A DNA stretch of 64,000 bases, taken from positions 1 through 64,000 of the forward strand of contig NZ_JAFBDK010000009.1 of the NCBI RefSeq assembly GCF_016908195.1. Reading direction: 5' to 3'. This stretch comes from Jeotgalibacillus terrae (GTDB lineage Bacteria > Bacillota > Bacilli > Bacillales > Jeotgalibacillaceae). The notes under the pieces were generated by a model. That model ran no database searches. It saw nothing but the letters and a program-made list of their open reading frames with translations, and was not told the origin of the DNA. Shown here piece by piece: positions 34,304-43,466 of this stretch; positions within the stretch are counted from its first letter, which is position 1; the number at the start of each line of letters is the position of its first letter. The position numbers were made by a program, and so were the translations under genes.

Positions 34304-35485
34304 TTGAATACAAATAAACACTTTTCAGACAGAATAGACTGGACCCTTGCATCACTGCTGATTTTATTTATGATTGCAAGTGTGCTGGCGATTTCATCTG
34401 CCCAGACAACGGGTCAGTATGCCGCTATCGGGACCAATTTCGCAATCAGGCAGGGCATGATCTACGGGGCAGGCTTCGTCCTGATTGGTATGATGATGTA
34501 TTTTGATATGGATCAATACAGGAAATTAGCCTGGGTGTTTTACGGGATAGGGATCGTTTTACTTGTCGGTCTGCTTGTCCTTCCGGAGTCGCTTGTTCCG
34601 TATATCAACGGTGCTTACAGCTGGTATAACTTCCCGGTTATCGGAACACTCCAGCCTTCTGAATTTATGAAGACTTTTACCATCCTTGTTCTGGCTAGAG
34701 TTGTAGCGGGCCATAATGAAGCATTTATTAACAGGGATTTAAAGAGCGACATATGGCTGCTCGCAAAAATCGGACTGATTGTCGGTATTCCTTTTATACT
34801 GATTAATGAACAGCCTGACCTTGGTACCATGCTTGTCTTTATTGCGATTACAATTGGTATTATCCTTGTATCGGGTATTACGTGGAAGCTGCTGCTTCCT
34901 ACATTTGCTTCAGTTGGTGCAATTGCAGCTTCAGCGATCTATCTCGTACTATTCAGACGCGACCTGATGGAGCGCTTTTTCGATGATTATCAGCTGCGTC
35001 GAATCTACTCATGGCTTGATCCATACAGCTATGCTTCAGGTGATGCTTATCAGCTCACCACTGCAATGAGTGCGATCGGGTCAGGTGAAATTTTCGGTAA
35101 AGGTTATCAGGATCGGCAGGTATATGTACCCGATAATCATACTGACTTTATTTTTGCAGTCATCGGTGAAGAATATGGATTTATTGGAGCAAGTATTGTT
35201 GTCAGCTTATTCTTTTTGCTGATCTACCATTTAACAAAAGTAGCACTTGAAACAAAGAGCCAATTCAATGTATATGTGTGTGCAGGCGTAATCAGTATGA
35301 TTACCTTCCACGTATTTCAGAATATCGGCATGACCATTCAGCTGCTGCCAATCACAGGAATTCCACTGCCGCTGATCAGTTACGGGGGAAGCTCACTGAT
35401 CGGTACATTGTTTGCACTCGGATTGTTATTCTCAATGAAATTCCATCACAGGACCTATATGTTCTCGAATGAAGATGATGATTAA
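34304..35485 (+). CDS. rodA: RodA, SEDS family peptidoglycan glycosyltransferase
   Basis: 393 residues, ten membrane helices. SEDS features: GTLQPSEFMK (about 108-117), NEQPDLGTMLV (about 166-176; the catalytic-type Asp is in QPDLG), and the C-terminal GIPLPLISYGGSS (about 355-367). RodA polymerises glycan strands for rod-shaped elongation with a class B penicillin-binding protein. TTG at 34304, six bases after AGGTG, is preferred to the GTG at 34295, which overlaps that site. Single gene with its own terminator. Confidence 0.93.
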   Translation: MNTNKHFSDRIDWTLASLLILFMIASVLAISSAQTTGQYAAIGTNFAIRQGMIYGAGFVLIGMMMYFDMDQYRKLAWVFYGIGIVLLVGLLVLPESLVPYINGAYSWYNFPVIGTLQPSEFMKTFTILVLARVVAGHNEAFINRDLKSDIWLLAKIGLIVGIPFILINEQPDLGTMLVFIAITIGIILVSGITWKLLLPTFASVGAIAASAIYLVLFRRDLMERFFDDYQLRRIYSWLDPYSYASGDAYQLTTAMSAIGSGEIFGKGYQDRQVYVPDNHTDFIFAVIGEEYGFIGASIVVSLFFLLIYHLTKVALETKSQFNVYVCAGVISMITFHVFQNIGMTIQLLPITGIPLPLISYGGSSLIGTLFALGLLFSMKFHHRTYMFSNEDDD

Positions 35486-35528
35486 AAAACCGTGTTAGGG
35501 GCTTCAGGCTTTTAACACGGTTTTTTTT
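35484..35528. terminator. Bidirectional terminator between rodA and lipid kinase
   Basis: AAAAAACCGTGTTA/TAACACGGTTTTTT hairpin with A and T runs between convergent genes; it overlaps the last bases of both. Confidence 0.85.
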
Positions 35529-36438
35529 ATCCATTTTCAGCAGTGGCACCAGAAGGTACAATCACAGAAATATGCTTGTTTAGAATCCGGATGGTATCAT
35601 GTGCTCCTTTATAGTGCTCCCCATCAAGATCTATTGTCTGCGTCTCATCAAGTGTCACTTTGCAGGAAGATGTCATGTATTGTGTAATCGTCGATTCATT
35701 TTCTTCCCAATCTACAGACGTTTTGGCAGTGAAGATCTCTTTTAAAAGTGTAAACCCTGCTTCCTTCACTACCAGGACATTCAATAACCCGTCATCCATC
35801 TGAATAGACTCCATCGGAAACTCAGCAGCACCTATTGATTTGCCATTCATAAACAACAGCATAACAGCATCATCTTCAACTGTACGTCCGTCAAACTCCA
35901 GCTTAAAATGGAAAGTGTCCTGTTCAGATAACGTTCTGAGCGCACTCATATAATAGCTGAGACGTCCAAACATTCCTTTTGACGTGTCATCAATGCTCTC
36001 AGAAGCCGCTGCAATTAACCCTGTACCCCAGAAATTACTGAAATACCGGTCATCCGTTTCTACAAGATCCACTTCGCACTCCACCCCGTTAAATACAATC
36101 AGTTCAGCAGCCTGCTTCAGATTGAGCGGTATGTTAAGTGACCTCGCAAAATCATTGCAGGTACCAGCCGGCAATATTGCGAGACCGGGTCTTTTATCAA
36201 GCGGGGCAAGCCCGTTAATAGCTTCATGAACAGTCCCATCACCACCCATAACAATGACCAGTTCAACTTCTTCGCCGTGCTGACGGCAAAAATGTTCAGC
36301 ATCACCTGGTTTTTGCGTCTGATATAAAAACAGTTTTGGAATTTTGGATGCCAGGATTGGTGCGGTCTGACTCAAAATTTTCTCAGCATCCCGCTGTCCT
36401 GCATTGCCGTTATAGATCAGCATTGCTTTTTGAAACAT
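35527..36438 (-). CDS. Diacylglycerol kinase family lipid kinase (copy 1)
   Basis: 303 residues of the DagK/YegS fold: MLIYNGNAGQ (about 6-15), MGGDGTVHEAINGL (about 64-77) and LPAGTCNDFARSL (about 90-102). It phosphorylates a lipid such as diacylglycerol in the cytoplasmic leaflet. A second member lies at 50655-51554. Strong ribosome binding site GAGGGG. A 44-residue small gene with its own terminator lies upstream. Confidence 0.92.
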   Translation of the reverse strand: MFQKAMLIYNGNAGQRDAEKILSQTAPILASKIPKLFLYQTQKPGDAEHFCRQHGEEVELVIVMGGDGTVHEAINGLAPLDKRPGLAILPAGTCNDFARSLNIPLNLKQAAELIVFNGVECEVDLVETDDRYFSNFWGTGLIAAASESIDDTSKGMFGRLSYYMSALRTLSEQDTFHFKLEFDGRTVEDDAVMLLFMNGKSIGAAEFPMESIQMDDGLLNVLVVKEAGFTLLKEIFTAKTSVDWEENESTITQYMTSSCKVTLDETQTIDLDGEHYKGAHDTIRILNKHISVIVPSGATAENG

Positions 36439-36507
36439 CTCTGCCCCTCCTCGCCTTACCTGTTTTATATGTATATTCCCACTATTTGTGCAAAAAATCC
36501 TCCAAAT

Positions 36508-36538
36508 AAAAAAGGCCCTCTCATATTGAGCACCTTTT
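36508..36538 (-). terminator. Terminator of the small 44-residue gene
   Basis: Minus strand AAAAGGTGCTC/GAGAGGGCCTTTTTT, an imperfect hairpin with a T-run. Confidence 0.6.
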
Positions 36539-36552
36539 AGTCCGCTAACGGA

Positions 36553-36687
36553 TCATGTACTGGAAACCTGATGAGGCTCCTTGACAGCTTCAAGTATTTC
36601 AAGACGTGATTTTGTAGTGGTGATTTTAACGCCTACTTCAGTCATTTTTGTCATCATTTCTTTGATGCTTTCTCTGTTTCTTGACAT
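36553..36687 (-). CDS. Small charged protein, 44 residues
   Basis: ATG at 36687 with GGGAGAGGTG upstream; the product begins MSRNRESIKEMMTKM and ends HQVSST. It is mostly charged and helical in character with many Lys, Glu and Met, and has no membrane segment. It has its own terminator and an AT-rich upstream region. I do not recognise it. Coding is supported by the ribosome binding site, the position in a gap of otherwise no genes, and the terminator directly after the stop. Confidence 0.65.
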   Translation of the reverse strand: MSRNRESIKEMMTKMTEVGVKITTTKSRLEILEAVKEPHQVSST

Positions 36688-36949
36688 CTTAGCAGCACCT
36701 CTCCCGCAAATGTAGTCTGAATAGTTAATCATACGAATCAGTGGTTAAAGAAGTTTCGTTTTATTTATAAATGTTTCTTTCATTATTTAAATAAGTGTCA
36801 TTACGATTATCATACCACCAGATACAATGATTTAACCTTCATTCAGTGAAAAATTAATTATTTTTACACATTTTCTGAAGTGAGAGATTCATGCATAATC
36901 ATCCAGCCAGGTGAAATAATAATGACGTACTACATTTGGAGGTGGAAAG

Positions 36950-37357
36950 ATGAATATCAGAGAAGTAATGACAGATGAGATCTACACGTGCAAGATCACG
37001 GATTCAGTTGAAACAGCCGCTGAATTGATGAAAACACATAATATTGGTGTGCTTCCTGTTCTTGATAAGAATGGCAGCCCGGCAGGTATGGTCACTGACC
37101 GGGATATCGTCATACGCGGAGTGGCGGAACATAAAGAGCAGACTGTCGATCAAGTCATGACACATGAGTTAATTCATGTGACACCAGATACGCCTGCAGA
37201 AGAAGCCGCTGACCTGATGGCTTCAACACAGGTGCGCCGCCTGCCGGTTATTGAAAATGGACAGGTCATTGGAATTGTGTCACTTGGAGACTTGTCTGTG
37301 AATCCACGATCTGATGAAAAAGCGGGAGATACACTGTCAGATATTTCGCATCCTTAG
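36950..37357 (+). CDS. CBS domain pair protein
   Basis: 135 residues made of two CBS motifs: MTDEIYTCKITDSVETAAELM...GVLPVLD (about 7-42) and VMTHELIHVTPDTPAEEAADLM...RRLPVIENGQVIGIVSLGDL (about 67-115), cited by segments. Such stand-alone CBS pairs bind adenine nucleotides and act as energy or signalling modules; YhcV and similar proteins of Bacillus have this size. The partner is unknown. GGAGGTGG precedes ATG. Single gene. Confidence 0.88.
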   Translation: MNIREVMTDEIYTCKITDSVETAAELMKTHNIGVLPVLDKNGSPAGMVTDRDIVIRGVAEHKEQTVDQVMTHELIHVTPDTPAEEAADLMASTQVRRLPVIENGQVIGIVSLGDLSVNPRSDEKAGDTLSDISHP

Positions 37358-37391
37358 ATAGACAAAAAGCCTGCAGCGCTACCTATGCGGC

Positions 37392-37431
37392 AAAAAAGCC
37401 TTTCAGCACAACATTGCTGAAAGGCTTTTTA
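37392..37431. terminator. Bidirectional terminator between CBS gene and copA
   Basis: AAAAAAGCCTTTCAGCA/TGCTGAAAGGCTTTTT perfect hairpin between convergent genes. Confidence 0.9.
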
Positions 37432-37434
37432 TAT

Positions 37435-39837
37435 TTACAGCTTCACTCTCTGCAAACGCAGTGCATTCAACACAACTGATACAGAGCTGAATGCCATCGC
37501 CGCACCGGCTAACCATGGTGCAAGCAGACCGATTGCTGCTATAGGAATACCAAGCGTATTGTAGCCGAACGCCCAGAATAAATTCTGTCTGATATTTTTC
37601 ATCGTTTTACGGCTCATCATAATAGCATCTGCAATGCTGTTGAGGTCTCCGCGAATCAGCGTAATATCCGCTGCTTCCATTGCAACGTCTGTACCGGTTC
37701 CGATTGCAAGTCCTGTATCAGCTGTTGCAAGAGCAGGCGCATCATTAATGCCGTCTCCGACCATCGCAACCGTACGTCCCTTTTCCTGAAGCTTTTTCAC
37801 TTCATTTGCTTTCCCATCCGGAAGCACTTCAGAGATCACTTTTTCAATACCCGCTTCTGCCGCAATAGCGCGGGCTGTGCGTTCATTGTCACCAGTCATC
37901 ATGATCACATCAAGCCCCATTTGCTTCAGACGGCTGACCGCTTCTTTTGAGGTGTCCTTGATTGTATCAGCTACTGCGATGATGCCTGCAGGCTCGCTGT
38001 CTATTGCGATCAGCATCGCTGTGCGTCCCTGTTCTTCAAGTTCAAGCAGGTTCGCTTCAAGGTCAGATACGTTAATGCCTTCCTGCGTCATTAATTTACG
38101 TGTACCGGCAAGAATCTCTTTTCCATCAACAATTGCACGGATACCGAATCCTGATACAGCCTGGAAGTCTGTCGCTTCTTTAAGTTCTGCCCCACGCTCC
38201 CGCACACCGCTTACAATTGCTTTCGCTAAAGGGTGTTCTGATCCCGCTTCTGCAGATCCTGCCATAATAAGCAGGTCTTCTTCAGTCCAATTACCCAGCG
38301 GTACAACATCTGTCAGAACAGGTTCACCTTTAGTTACTGTACCTGTCTTATCAAGTACAACTGTATTAATGCCCTGAGCTGCCTCAAGGTGTTCCCCGCC
38401 TTTAAACAGGATGCCCGCTTCTGCTGCACGACCTGAACCCGCCATGATAGAGACTGGTGTTGCAAGACCGAGCGCACAAGGACAGGCAATCACGAGAACC
38501 GAAATCGTTGCTTCTAATGCCGGTGCAACTTCACCAGGTGATACAAGTGAAATCCATACAATAAATGTCACGATCGCAATACCGACAACGATTGGAACAA
38601 AGATGCCTGAGATTCTGTCAGCCTGACGCTGAATAGGCGCTTTTGAGCCCTGAGCCTGTTCTACCACGCGGATGATCTGTGCGAGTGCAGTATCTTTTCC
38701 TACTTTGACTGCCTCAATTTTCAGGAAGCCCTGCTGGTTGATCGTCGAGCCAATTACAGCATCGCCTGCAGTTTTGTCGACCGGAACACTTTCACCGGTA
38801 ATCATTGATTCATTGACAGCAGACTGTCCTTCTTTAATCACACCGTCCACCGGAATTTTTTCACCCGGGCGCACTGCAAGTAAATCCCCTGCTTTCACCT
38901 GTTCAAGCGGAATCTCAACTTCCTCACCGTCACGAATGACAAATGCTGTTTTTGCCTGAAGACCCATCAGCTTTTTAATTGCTTCAGATGATCTTCCTTT
39001 TGCTTTAGCTTCGAATAACTTACCCAGCACGATTAATGTAATCAATACAGCACTCGTTTCAAAATACAGTCCCATTGTATGTCCTGGCATAGAAAGACTC
39101 TGTATGGCCAGGTAGACACTGTAAAAGTATGCAGCTGACGTCCCGAGCGCGACCAGAACGTCCATATTCGCGCTGCCGTTGCGCAGTGCTTTATAAGCAC
39201 CTGTGTAAAATGGCCCCCCGACAATGAATTGAACCGGGGTTGCGAGTGCCATCTGTACCCATGGATTCATCAGCAGATCAGGGACATACATCCATTCTGT
39301 AAATGAAAAATGGCCGACCATCGTCCACAACAGAGGTACTGCAAAAATTAACGAAAAGAGAAATCTCTTTTGCTGACGCTTAATTTCAGTCTGCCGATGA
39401 TCTTCTTCTGGCGCGCGGTCCTGTCTGCGCGTTGCCCCGTAACCGATCTTTTCTACCCTTGCAATAATGTCATCAACTGACAGCACACCGTCTGTATACT
39501 CAACGGTTGCCTGTTCAAGTGCAAGGTTGACGGTTGCGCTTTTTACACCTTCAAGTCTGCTCAACCCTTTTTCTACACGCGCCGAACACGCTGCACAGGT
39601 CATGCCTGTAATATCAAATTCCTCTTTTTTAACAGAAACACCGTAACCAAGACTGGTGACTTTATCCTGAATATCATTCAGCGACACTTTGTCAGGATCG
39701 TATGAAACCGTTGCGCGTTCTAAAGCGAGATTCACACTCGCCTTTTCCATTCCATCCATCCTGTTCAACCCTTTTTCCACTCTGGTTGAGCACGCTGCAC
39801 AAGTCATGCCTGTAATGTTCAATTCCTTCTGAGCCAT
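37435..39837 (-). CDS. copA: Copper-exporting P1B-type ATPase CopA
   Basis: 800 residues. Two N-terminal heavy-metal-associated domains, each with GMTCAACS (about 9-16 and 79-86). Eight membrane helices follow, with the transport motif [12 protein letters not shown] (about 450-461), the phosphorylation site DKTGT and the hinge [10 protein letters not shown]. It pumps Cu(I) out of the cell. It follows copZ and csoR, with a CsoR-type operator at 39856-39872 just before it. Confidence 0.96.
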   Translation of the reverse strand: MAQKELNITGMTCAACSTRVEKGLNRMDGMEKASVNLALERATVSYDPDKVSLNDIQDKVTSLGYGVSVKKEEFDITGMTCAACSARVEKGLSRLEGVKSATVNLALEQATVEYTDGVLSVDDIIARVEKIGYGATRRQDRAPEEDHRQTEIKRQQKRFLFSLIFAVPLLWTMVGHFSFTEWMYVPDLLMNPWVQMALATPVQFIVGGPFYTGAYKALRNGSANMDVLVALGTSAAYFYSVYLAIQSLSMPGHTMGLYFETSAVLITLIVLGKLFEAKAKGRSSEAIKKLMGLQAKTAFVIRDGEEVEIPLEQVKAGDLLAVRPGEKIPVDGVIKEGQSAVNESMITGESVPVDKTAGDAVIGSTINQQGFLKIEAVKVGKDTALAQIIRVVEQAQGSKAPIQRQADRISGIFVPIVVGIAIVTFIVWISLVSPGEVAPALEATISVLVIACPCALGLATPVSIMAGSGRAAEAGILFKGGEHLEAAQGINTVVLDKTGTVTKGEPVLTDVVPLGNWTEEDLLIMAGSAEAGSEHPLAKAIVSGVRERGAELKEATDFQAVSGFGIRAIVDGKEILAGTRKLMTQEGINVSDLEANLLELEEQGRTAMLIAIDSEPAGIIAVADTIKDTSKEAVSRLKQMGLDVIMMTGDNERTARAIAAEAGIEKVISEVLPDGKANEVKKLQEKGRTVAMVGDGINDAPALATADTGLAIGTGTDVAMEAADITLIRGDLNSIADAIMMSRKTMKNIRQNLFWAFGYNTLGIPIAAIGLLAPWLAGAAMAFSSVSVVLNALRLQRVKL

Positions 39838-39855
39838 TTTTACAGCCCTCCTTAT

Positions 39856-39872
39856 ATACCTATATGGGGTAT
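39856..39872. promoter_or_regulatory. CsoR-type operator before copA
   Basis: ATACCTATATGGGGTAT, a pseudo-inverted repeat ATACC...GGGGTAT like the CsoR operator of the B. subtilis copZA promoter (ATACCC...GGGGTAT). It lies 19 bases before the copA ATG, between copZ and copA. Confidence 0.7.
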
Positions 39873-39915
39873 ATTATTTTCTGAAGAAAATGCGCAGGAT
39901 TACTGCGCATTAAAA

Positions 39916-40122
39916 TTATTTTACGTCATATCCCTGATCTTCAATCACATCTTTAATCTGGTCAACTGTCACTGAAGAATCCTGATAGTCAACATCGACT
40001 GTTCCCTGATCAAGGTGAACTTTTACTGATTCCACGCCACTCATTTCTCCTACGTTTGATTCCACAGCCTTTACGCAGTGCTGACATGACATTCCTTCTA
40101 CATTCAATGTAACTTGAGACAT
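39916..40122 (-). CDS. copZ: Copper chaperone CopZ
   Basis: 68 residues, one HMA domain with the Cu(I) site GMSCQHC (about 9-15) and the usual beta-alpha-beta pattern. It carries Cu(I) to CopA. The GGAGG site precedes ATG; it lies 19 bases downstream of csoR. Confidence 0.96.
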   Translation of the reverse strand: MSQVTLNVEGMSCQHCVKAVESNVGEMSGVESVKVHLDQGTVDVDYQDSSVTVDQIKDVIEDQGYDVK

Positions 40123-40141
40123 TTGGTATTCCTCCTGAACA

Positions 40142-40465
40142 TTATTTTTTCATTAACCTTTTCATGGTGACTAGAAGTTCATCTACAACTTCAAGGTCAC
40201 CTTCTTGAATCCGGTCAACGATACAGCTTTTCATGTGCCCTTCAAGAAGCAGTTTTGATACGCTGTTCAGTGCAGACTGAGTTGCTGCGATTTGAGTAAT
40301 CACATCGTCACAGTACGTATCCTTATCAATCATTCCTTTAATCCCACGCACCTGTCCTTCAATACGGTTCAGACGGGTTGTCAGATTTTTCTTCATATCT
40401 TCAGAGTGATGACTTTTACGATCACTGCTGCAATGTGTATGTTCATTCAATTCTGTCGCTTCCAA
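40142..40465 (-). CDS. csoR: Copper-sensing repressor CsoR
   Basis: About 107 residues. The Cu(I) ligands are present: Cys in TYCDDVITQI, then His and Cys in LLEGHMKSCIVD. Cu(I) binding releases the operator. The N-terminus before the fold carries a His and Cys rich segment (HTHCSSDRKSHH) not needed for the fold. TTG at 40465 is seven bases after GAGGG; an ATG at 40471 lies too close. An operator lies at 40511-40529, so the gene is probably autoregulated. Confidence 0.93.
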   Translation of the reverse strand: MEATELNEHTHCSSDRKSHHSEDMKKNLTTRLNRIEGQVRGIKGMIDKDTYCDDVITQIAATQSALNSVSKLLLEGHMKSCIVDRIQEGDLEVVDELLVTMKRLMKK

Positions 40466-40510
40466 ACACATTCCCTCCCTGCACTGCATTCTTGATATTT
40501 CCATCATAAC

Positions 40511-40529
40511 ATACCCCTACAAGGTATAC
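40511..40529. promoter_or_regulatory. CsoR-type operator before csoR
   Basis: ATACCCCTACAAGGTATA, matching the ATACCCC...GGTAT pattern, 45 bases before the csoR start. Together with the one before copA it gives two control points for the operon. Confidence 0.75.
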
Positions 40530-40724
40530 AACAGAAAGAATCCGAATGCTCTAAACTCTCTATAACAAAAATATCCCATATAACTGAAGATTTCAACACT
40601 TTAAAGCGGATTAAAGTTGAAATATTCCCGAAACTTTTCCGCATGTCATCCGTAATTAGAGATTATCAGAGATTATGCGTATAATACATAATAAGAAGAA
40701 ATCTCAGATAGGCAGGGGCTGAAT

Positions 40725-42188
40725 ATGGACTTTATCTCTTTTGACTGGATCTCAATTTTTGTAGGATTTATTTTCATTTTGAACTTTTTCTTTGCAGGGA
40801 TCCTTATTTTTCTTGAAAGAAAGGATGCCAGTGCCACATGGGCATGGCTTATGGTCCTGTTTTTTATCCCTATCGCCGGGTTCGCGCTTTATCTGCTGCT
40901 TGGCAGAAGTCTCAGAAAAAAGCACCTTTTTAATTGGGAAGGCAGAAAGCGTGTGGGAATTGAACAGCTGATCCGTTATCAGATTGATGCAATTCATGAA
41001 CGTAAATTTCATTTCAAATCTGAAGAAACCGAAAAAATGCGTGATTTGATCTATATGCAGCTGGTGAACAATGCCGCCGTACTGACTCAGGATAACCAGG
41101 TTGATATATTAGTAGATGGCAGAAAGAAATTCAAAGCGCTGTTTGATGATATTGAAGATGCAAAAGATCATATTCATATCCAGACCTATATTCTGAGGAG
41201 AGATAACCTCGGCCGCGAGCTTTACCAGCTGCTTGTGAAAAAAGCCAAGCAGGGTGTAAAAGTTCGTGTACTTTATGATGACATGGGGTCACGCGGGATG
41301 ACTAAGAGGTACTTCAGGGAATTACGGGCTTCTGGCGGTGAGGTGGAAGCTTTCTTCCCTTCAAAAGTACCAGTCATTAACCCCCGTCTCAATTACCGAA
41401 ACCACCGTAAAATCTCTATTATCGATGGGCGTGTGGGGTATATTGGCGGCTTTAATATCGGGGATGAATATCTTGGTCTTGATAAGCGTTTCGGTTATTG
41501 GCGGGATACACACCTGAGAATTGAAGGAAGTGCAGTACACCCGCTTCAGACAAGGTTTATACTCGACTGGAATCAGGCGTCGCACCGCTATGATATTGAA
41601 TATTCGGATATATACTTTCCTCCGATTCCGCAAAAAGGCGATGTAGGTATGCAGATCGTCTCAAGTGGTCCGGACTCGGATTGGGAGCAGATTAAAACAG
41701 GCTATCTGAAACTGATTAATAATGCTGACAAATATGTCTACATTCAGACGCCTTACTTTATTCCTGATGTCAGCCTGCTCGATGCCCTTCGCGTAGCAGC
41801 TCTGTCAGGTGTTGATGTGAGAATAATGATTCCGAATAAGCCTGACCATATGTTTGTATATTGGGCAACTTATTCTTATGTCGGAGAACTGATGAAAGCC
41901 GGCGCCAGGATATATGTATATGAAAAAGGGTTTATTCATGCGAAAACACTTGTGACTGATGATGAAGCAGCATCAGTTGGAACGGCAAATATTGATCTGC
42001 GGAGCTTCAGCCTGAACTTTGAGGTAAACGCGTTTCTCTATCATCAGGAAACGGCTACTTCACTTGCGATGATTTTTGAAGAGGACATGAAAGATTCAAC
42101 TGAGCTGACGCCTGAGATCTATCAGGAGCGGTCGAATCTGATTAAATTTAAGGAGTCGATTTCAAGATTGCTGTCTCCAATTCTATAA
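40725..42188 (+). CDS. cls: Cardiolipin synthase
   Basis: 487 residues. Two N-terminal membrane helices (about 10-30, 40-60) and two phospholipase D HKD motifs: NHRKISIIDGRVGYIGGFN (about 224-242) and HAKTLVTDDEAASVGTANID (about 404-423). It joins two phosphatidylglycerols to cardiolipin at the membrane. ATG after AGGCAGGGG; a TATAAT box lies upstream near 40680. Confidence 0.95.
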   Translation: MDFISFDWISIFVGFIFILNFFFAGILIFLERKDASATWAWLMVLFFIPIAGFALYLLLGRSLRKKHLFNWEGRKRVGIEQLIRYQIDAIHERKFHFKSEETEKMRDLIYMQLVNNAAVLTQDNQVDILVDGRKKFKALFDDIEDAKDHIHIQTYILRRDNLGRELYQLLVKKAKQGVKVRVLYDDMGSRGMTKRYFRELRASGGEVEAFFPSKVPVINPRLNYRNHRKISIIDGRVGYIGGFNIGDEYLGLDKRFGYWRDTHLRIEGSAVHPLQTRFILDWNQASHRYDIEYSDIYFPPIPQKGDVGMQIVSSGPDSDWEQIKTGYLKLINNADKYVYIQTPYFIPDVSLLDALRVAALSGVDVRIMIPNKPDHMFVYWATYSYVGELMKAGARIYVYEKGFIHAKTLVTDDEAASVGTANIDLRSFSLNFEVNAFLYHQETATSLAMIFEEDMKDSTELTPEIYQERSNLIKFKESISRLLSPIL

Positions 42189-42190
42189 GC

Positions 42191-42233
42191 AAAAAACAAC
42201 GGCTGTGACAATGATGTCTCAGCCGTTGTTTTT
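42191..42233. terminator. Bidirectional terminator after cls
   Basis: AACAACGGCTG/CAGCCGTTGTT hairpin with A and T runs. Serves cls and the small gene or epimerase from the other side. Confidence 0.85.
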
Positions 42234-42316
42234 GTATCCGGTTCACTTTGCAGAGAAGTTCACCTTTAAAACACTCAACTCTTATACATTTCAAGTCTAA
42301 CTCACTACAGCTTTTG

Positions 42317-42409
42317 TTAATAGAACACAATAAAATCAAAGGTCAGGTTAAGGAAAAACAACGTATGCAAAGCTGTGAAGATATATCCTGCACGCGAAAT
42401 ACGATTCAT
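42317..42409 (-). CDS. Possible 30-residue membrane peptide
   Basis: ATG at 42409 after GGGGGTGG; the product starts MNRISRAGYIFTALH and ends DFIVFY. It has two basic residues and then a continuous hydrophobic helix, as in small single-span membrane proteins. It lies 56 bases after the epimerase stop and ahead of the shared terminator. Not recognised; the evidence is the strong ribosome binding site and composition. Confidence 0.5.
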   Translation of the reverse strand: MNRISRAGYIFTALHTLFFLNLTFDFIVFY

Positions 42410-42465
42410 TTTTTCCACCCCCGCAAATATTTAACTTCATTATATCATATTTTCAGAAAAGTAAA

Positions 42466-43449
42466 TCAATTTAGTTTCAACAAAGTCTGCTCTCTTTCTT
42501 TTGTCAGACCGGCTTTCCATTCATGATCCTTCTGCTCGTTCAGCCAGAGCAGTGTATCACTTATTGTTTCTTCAAGCGGTCTGAATGTCAGTCCTTTATC
42601 AATCGCTTTTGATGCGTCAGCCAGAAGGAAGCCATCCGGATGAGTATCTGAAATCGGGAGCCAGAATGGAAGTTCTACAAAAGGCCCTGCATCATGTTCA
42701 ATCAGTTTCCGGTCACTGACCCATTGATACTTAACCTCTGTGTTGGCGACTTTCTTTGCTGTCTCCAGATATTTTTCCATTGTAGGCAGCGGCTCTCCTC
42801 CGGCTGCATTATAGGTGCCGGTTTCCTGGCGTTCGATCATCGTAATGGCCCATTCACTCAGGTCGCGAACATCGATCCACTGAACTTTACGATCCGGATT
42901 CCCAGGCGCCAGTGCTTCTCCACCCTGCTGTGCCCGCCAGACCCAATAAGTGAAGCGGTCAGTCGGGTCATGGGGACCGACGATCAGGCCGGGACGGATG
43001 ACCAGTGAGTGCCCGTTATACAGGTCTTCAATTATTTCTTCGCTCTTTTGTTTCAACGGTCCGTAAGTCTCGCCAGTTATCTCTTCAGTGTCCTGCTTCA
43101 GTTCAGCAAGCTTTGTCACACCTTCTACTGCCGGTCCATTCGTATAATCCTCATAGACAGAGATCGTGGAAATAAACGTATAGTGTTTGACGTGATTTTT
43201 TAACAGTTCAGCAGTCTGTCTGACCTGGGATGGTGTGTATCCTGAAACATCAATGACTGCATCCCAGCTTCTGTTTTCAAGTGCACTTAAATCACCGTTA
43301 CGGTCCCCGGTCAGCTTCTCAACATCCGGGAAAAGGGATGTATTCGTCTGTCCCCGATTAAAAAGTGTGACCTCATGACCTTTATTGACTGCACTTTCTG
43401 TCAGGTGTCTGCCAAGAAATTTTGTCCCGCCTAAAATTAACAGTTTCAT
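42466..43449 (-). CDS. NAD-dependent epimerase/dehydratase (extended SDR)
   Basis: 327 residues. N-terminal NAD-binding motif ILGGTKFLGRHL (about 4-15), then YTFISTISVYEDY and a catalytic-type Tyr-x-x-x-Lys reading YGPLKQK (about 129-135). The group is often labelled SDR family reductase or epimerase; the substrate is unknown. ATG at 43449 after AAAGGAG; the long upstream reading frame overlaps the permease gene and has no site. Seventeen bases after the permease gene, so probably same operon. Confidence 0.85.
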   Translation of the reverse strand: MKLLILGGTKFLGRHLTESAVNKGHEVTLFNRGQTNTSLFPDVEKLTGDRNGDLSALENRSWDAVIDVSGYTPSQVRQTAELLKNHVKHYTFISTISVYEDYTNGPAVEGVTKLAELKQDTEEITGETYGPLKQKSEEIIEDLYNGHSLVIRPGLIVGPHDPTDRFTYWVWRAQQGGEALAPGNPDRKVQWIDVRDLSEWAITMIERQETGTYNAAGGEPLPTMEKYLETAKKVANTEVKYQWVSDRKLIEHDAGPFVELPFWLPISDTHPDGFLLADASKAIDKGLTFRPLEETISDTLLWLNEQKDHEWKAGLTKEREQTLLKLN

Positions 43450-43466
43450 GTTGAAGAACACTCCTT

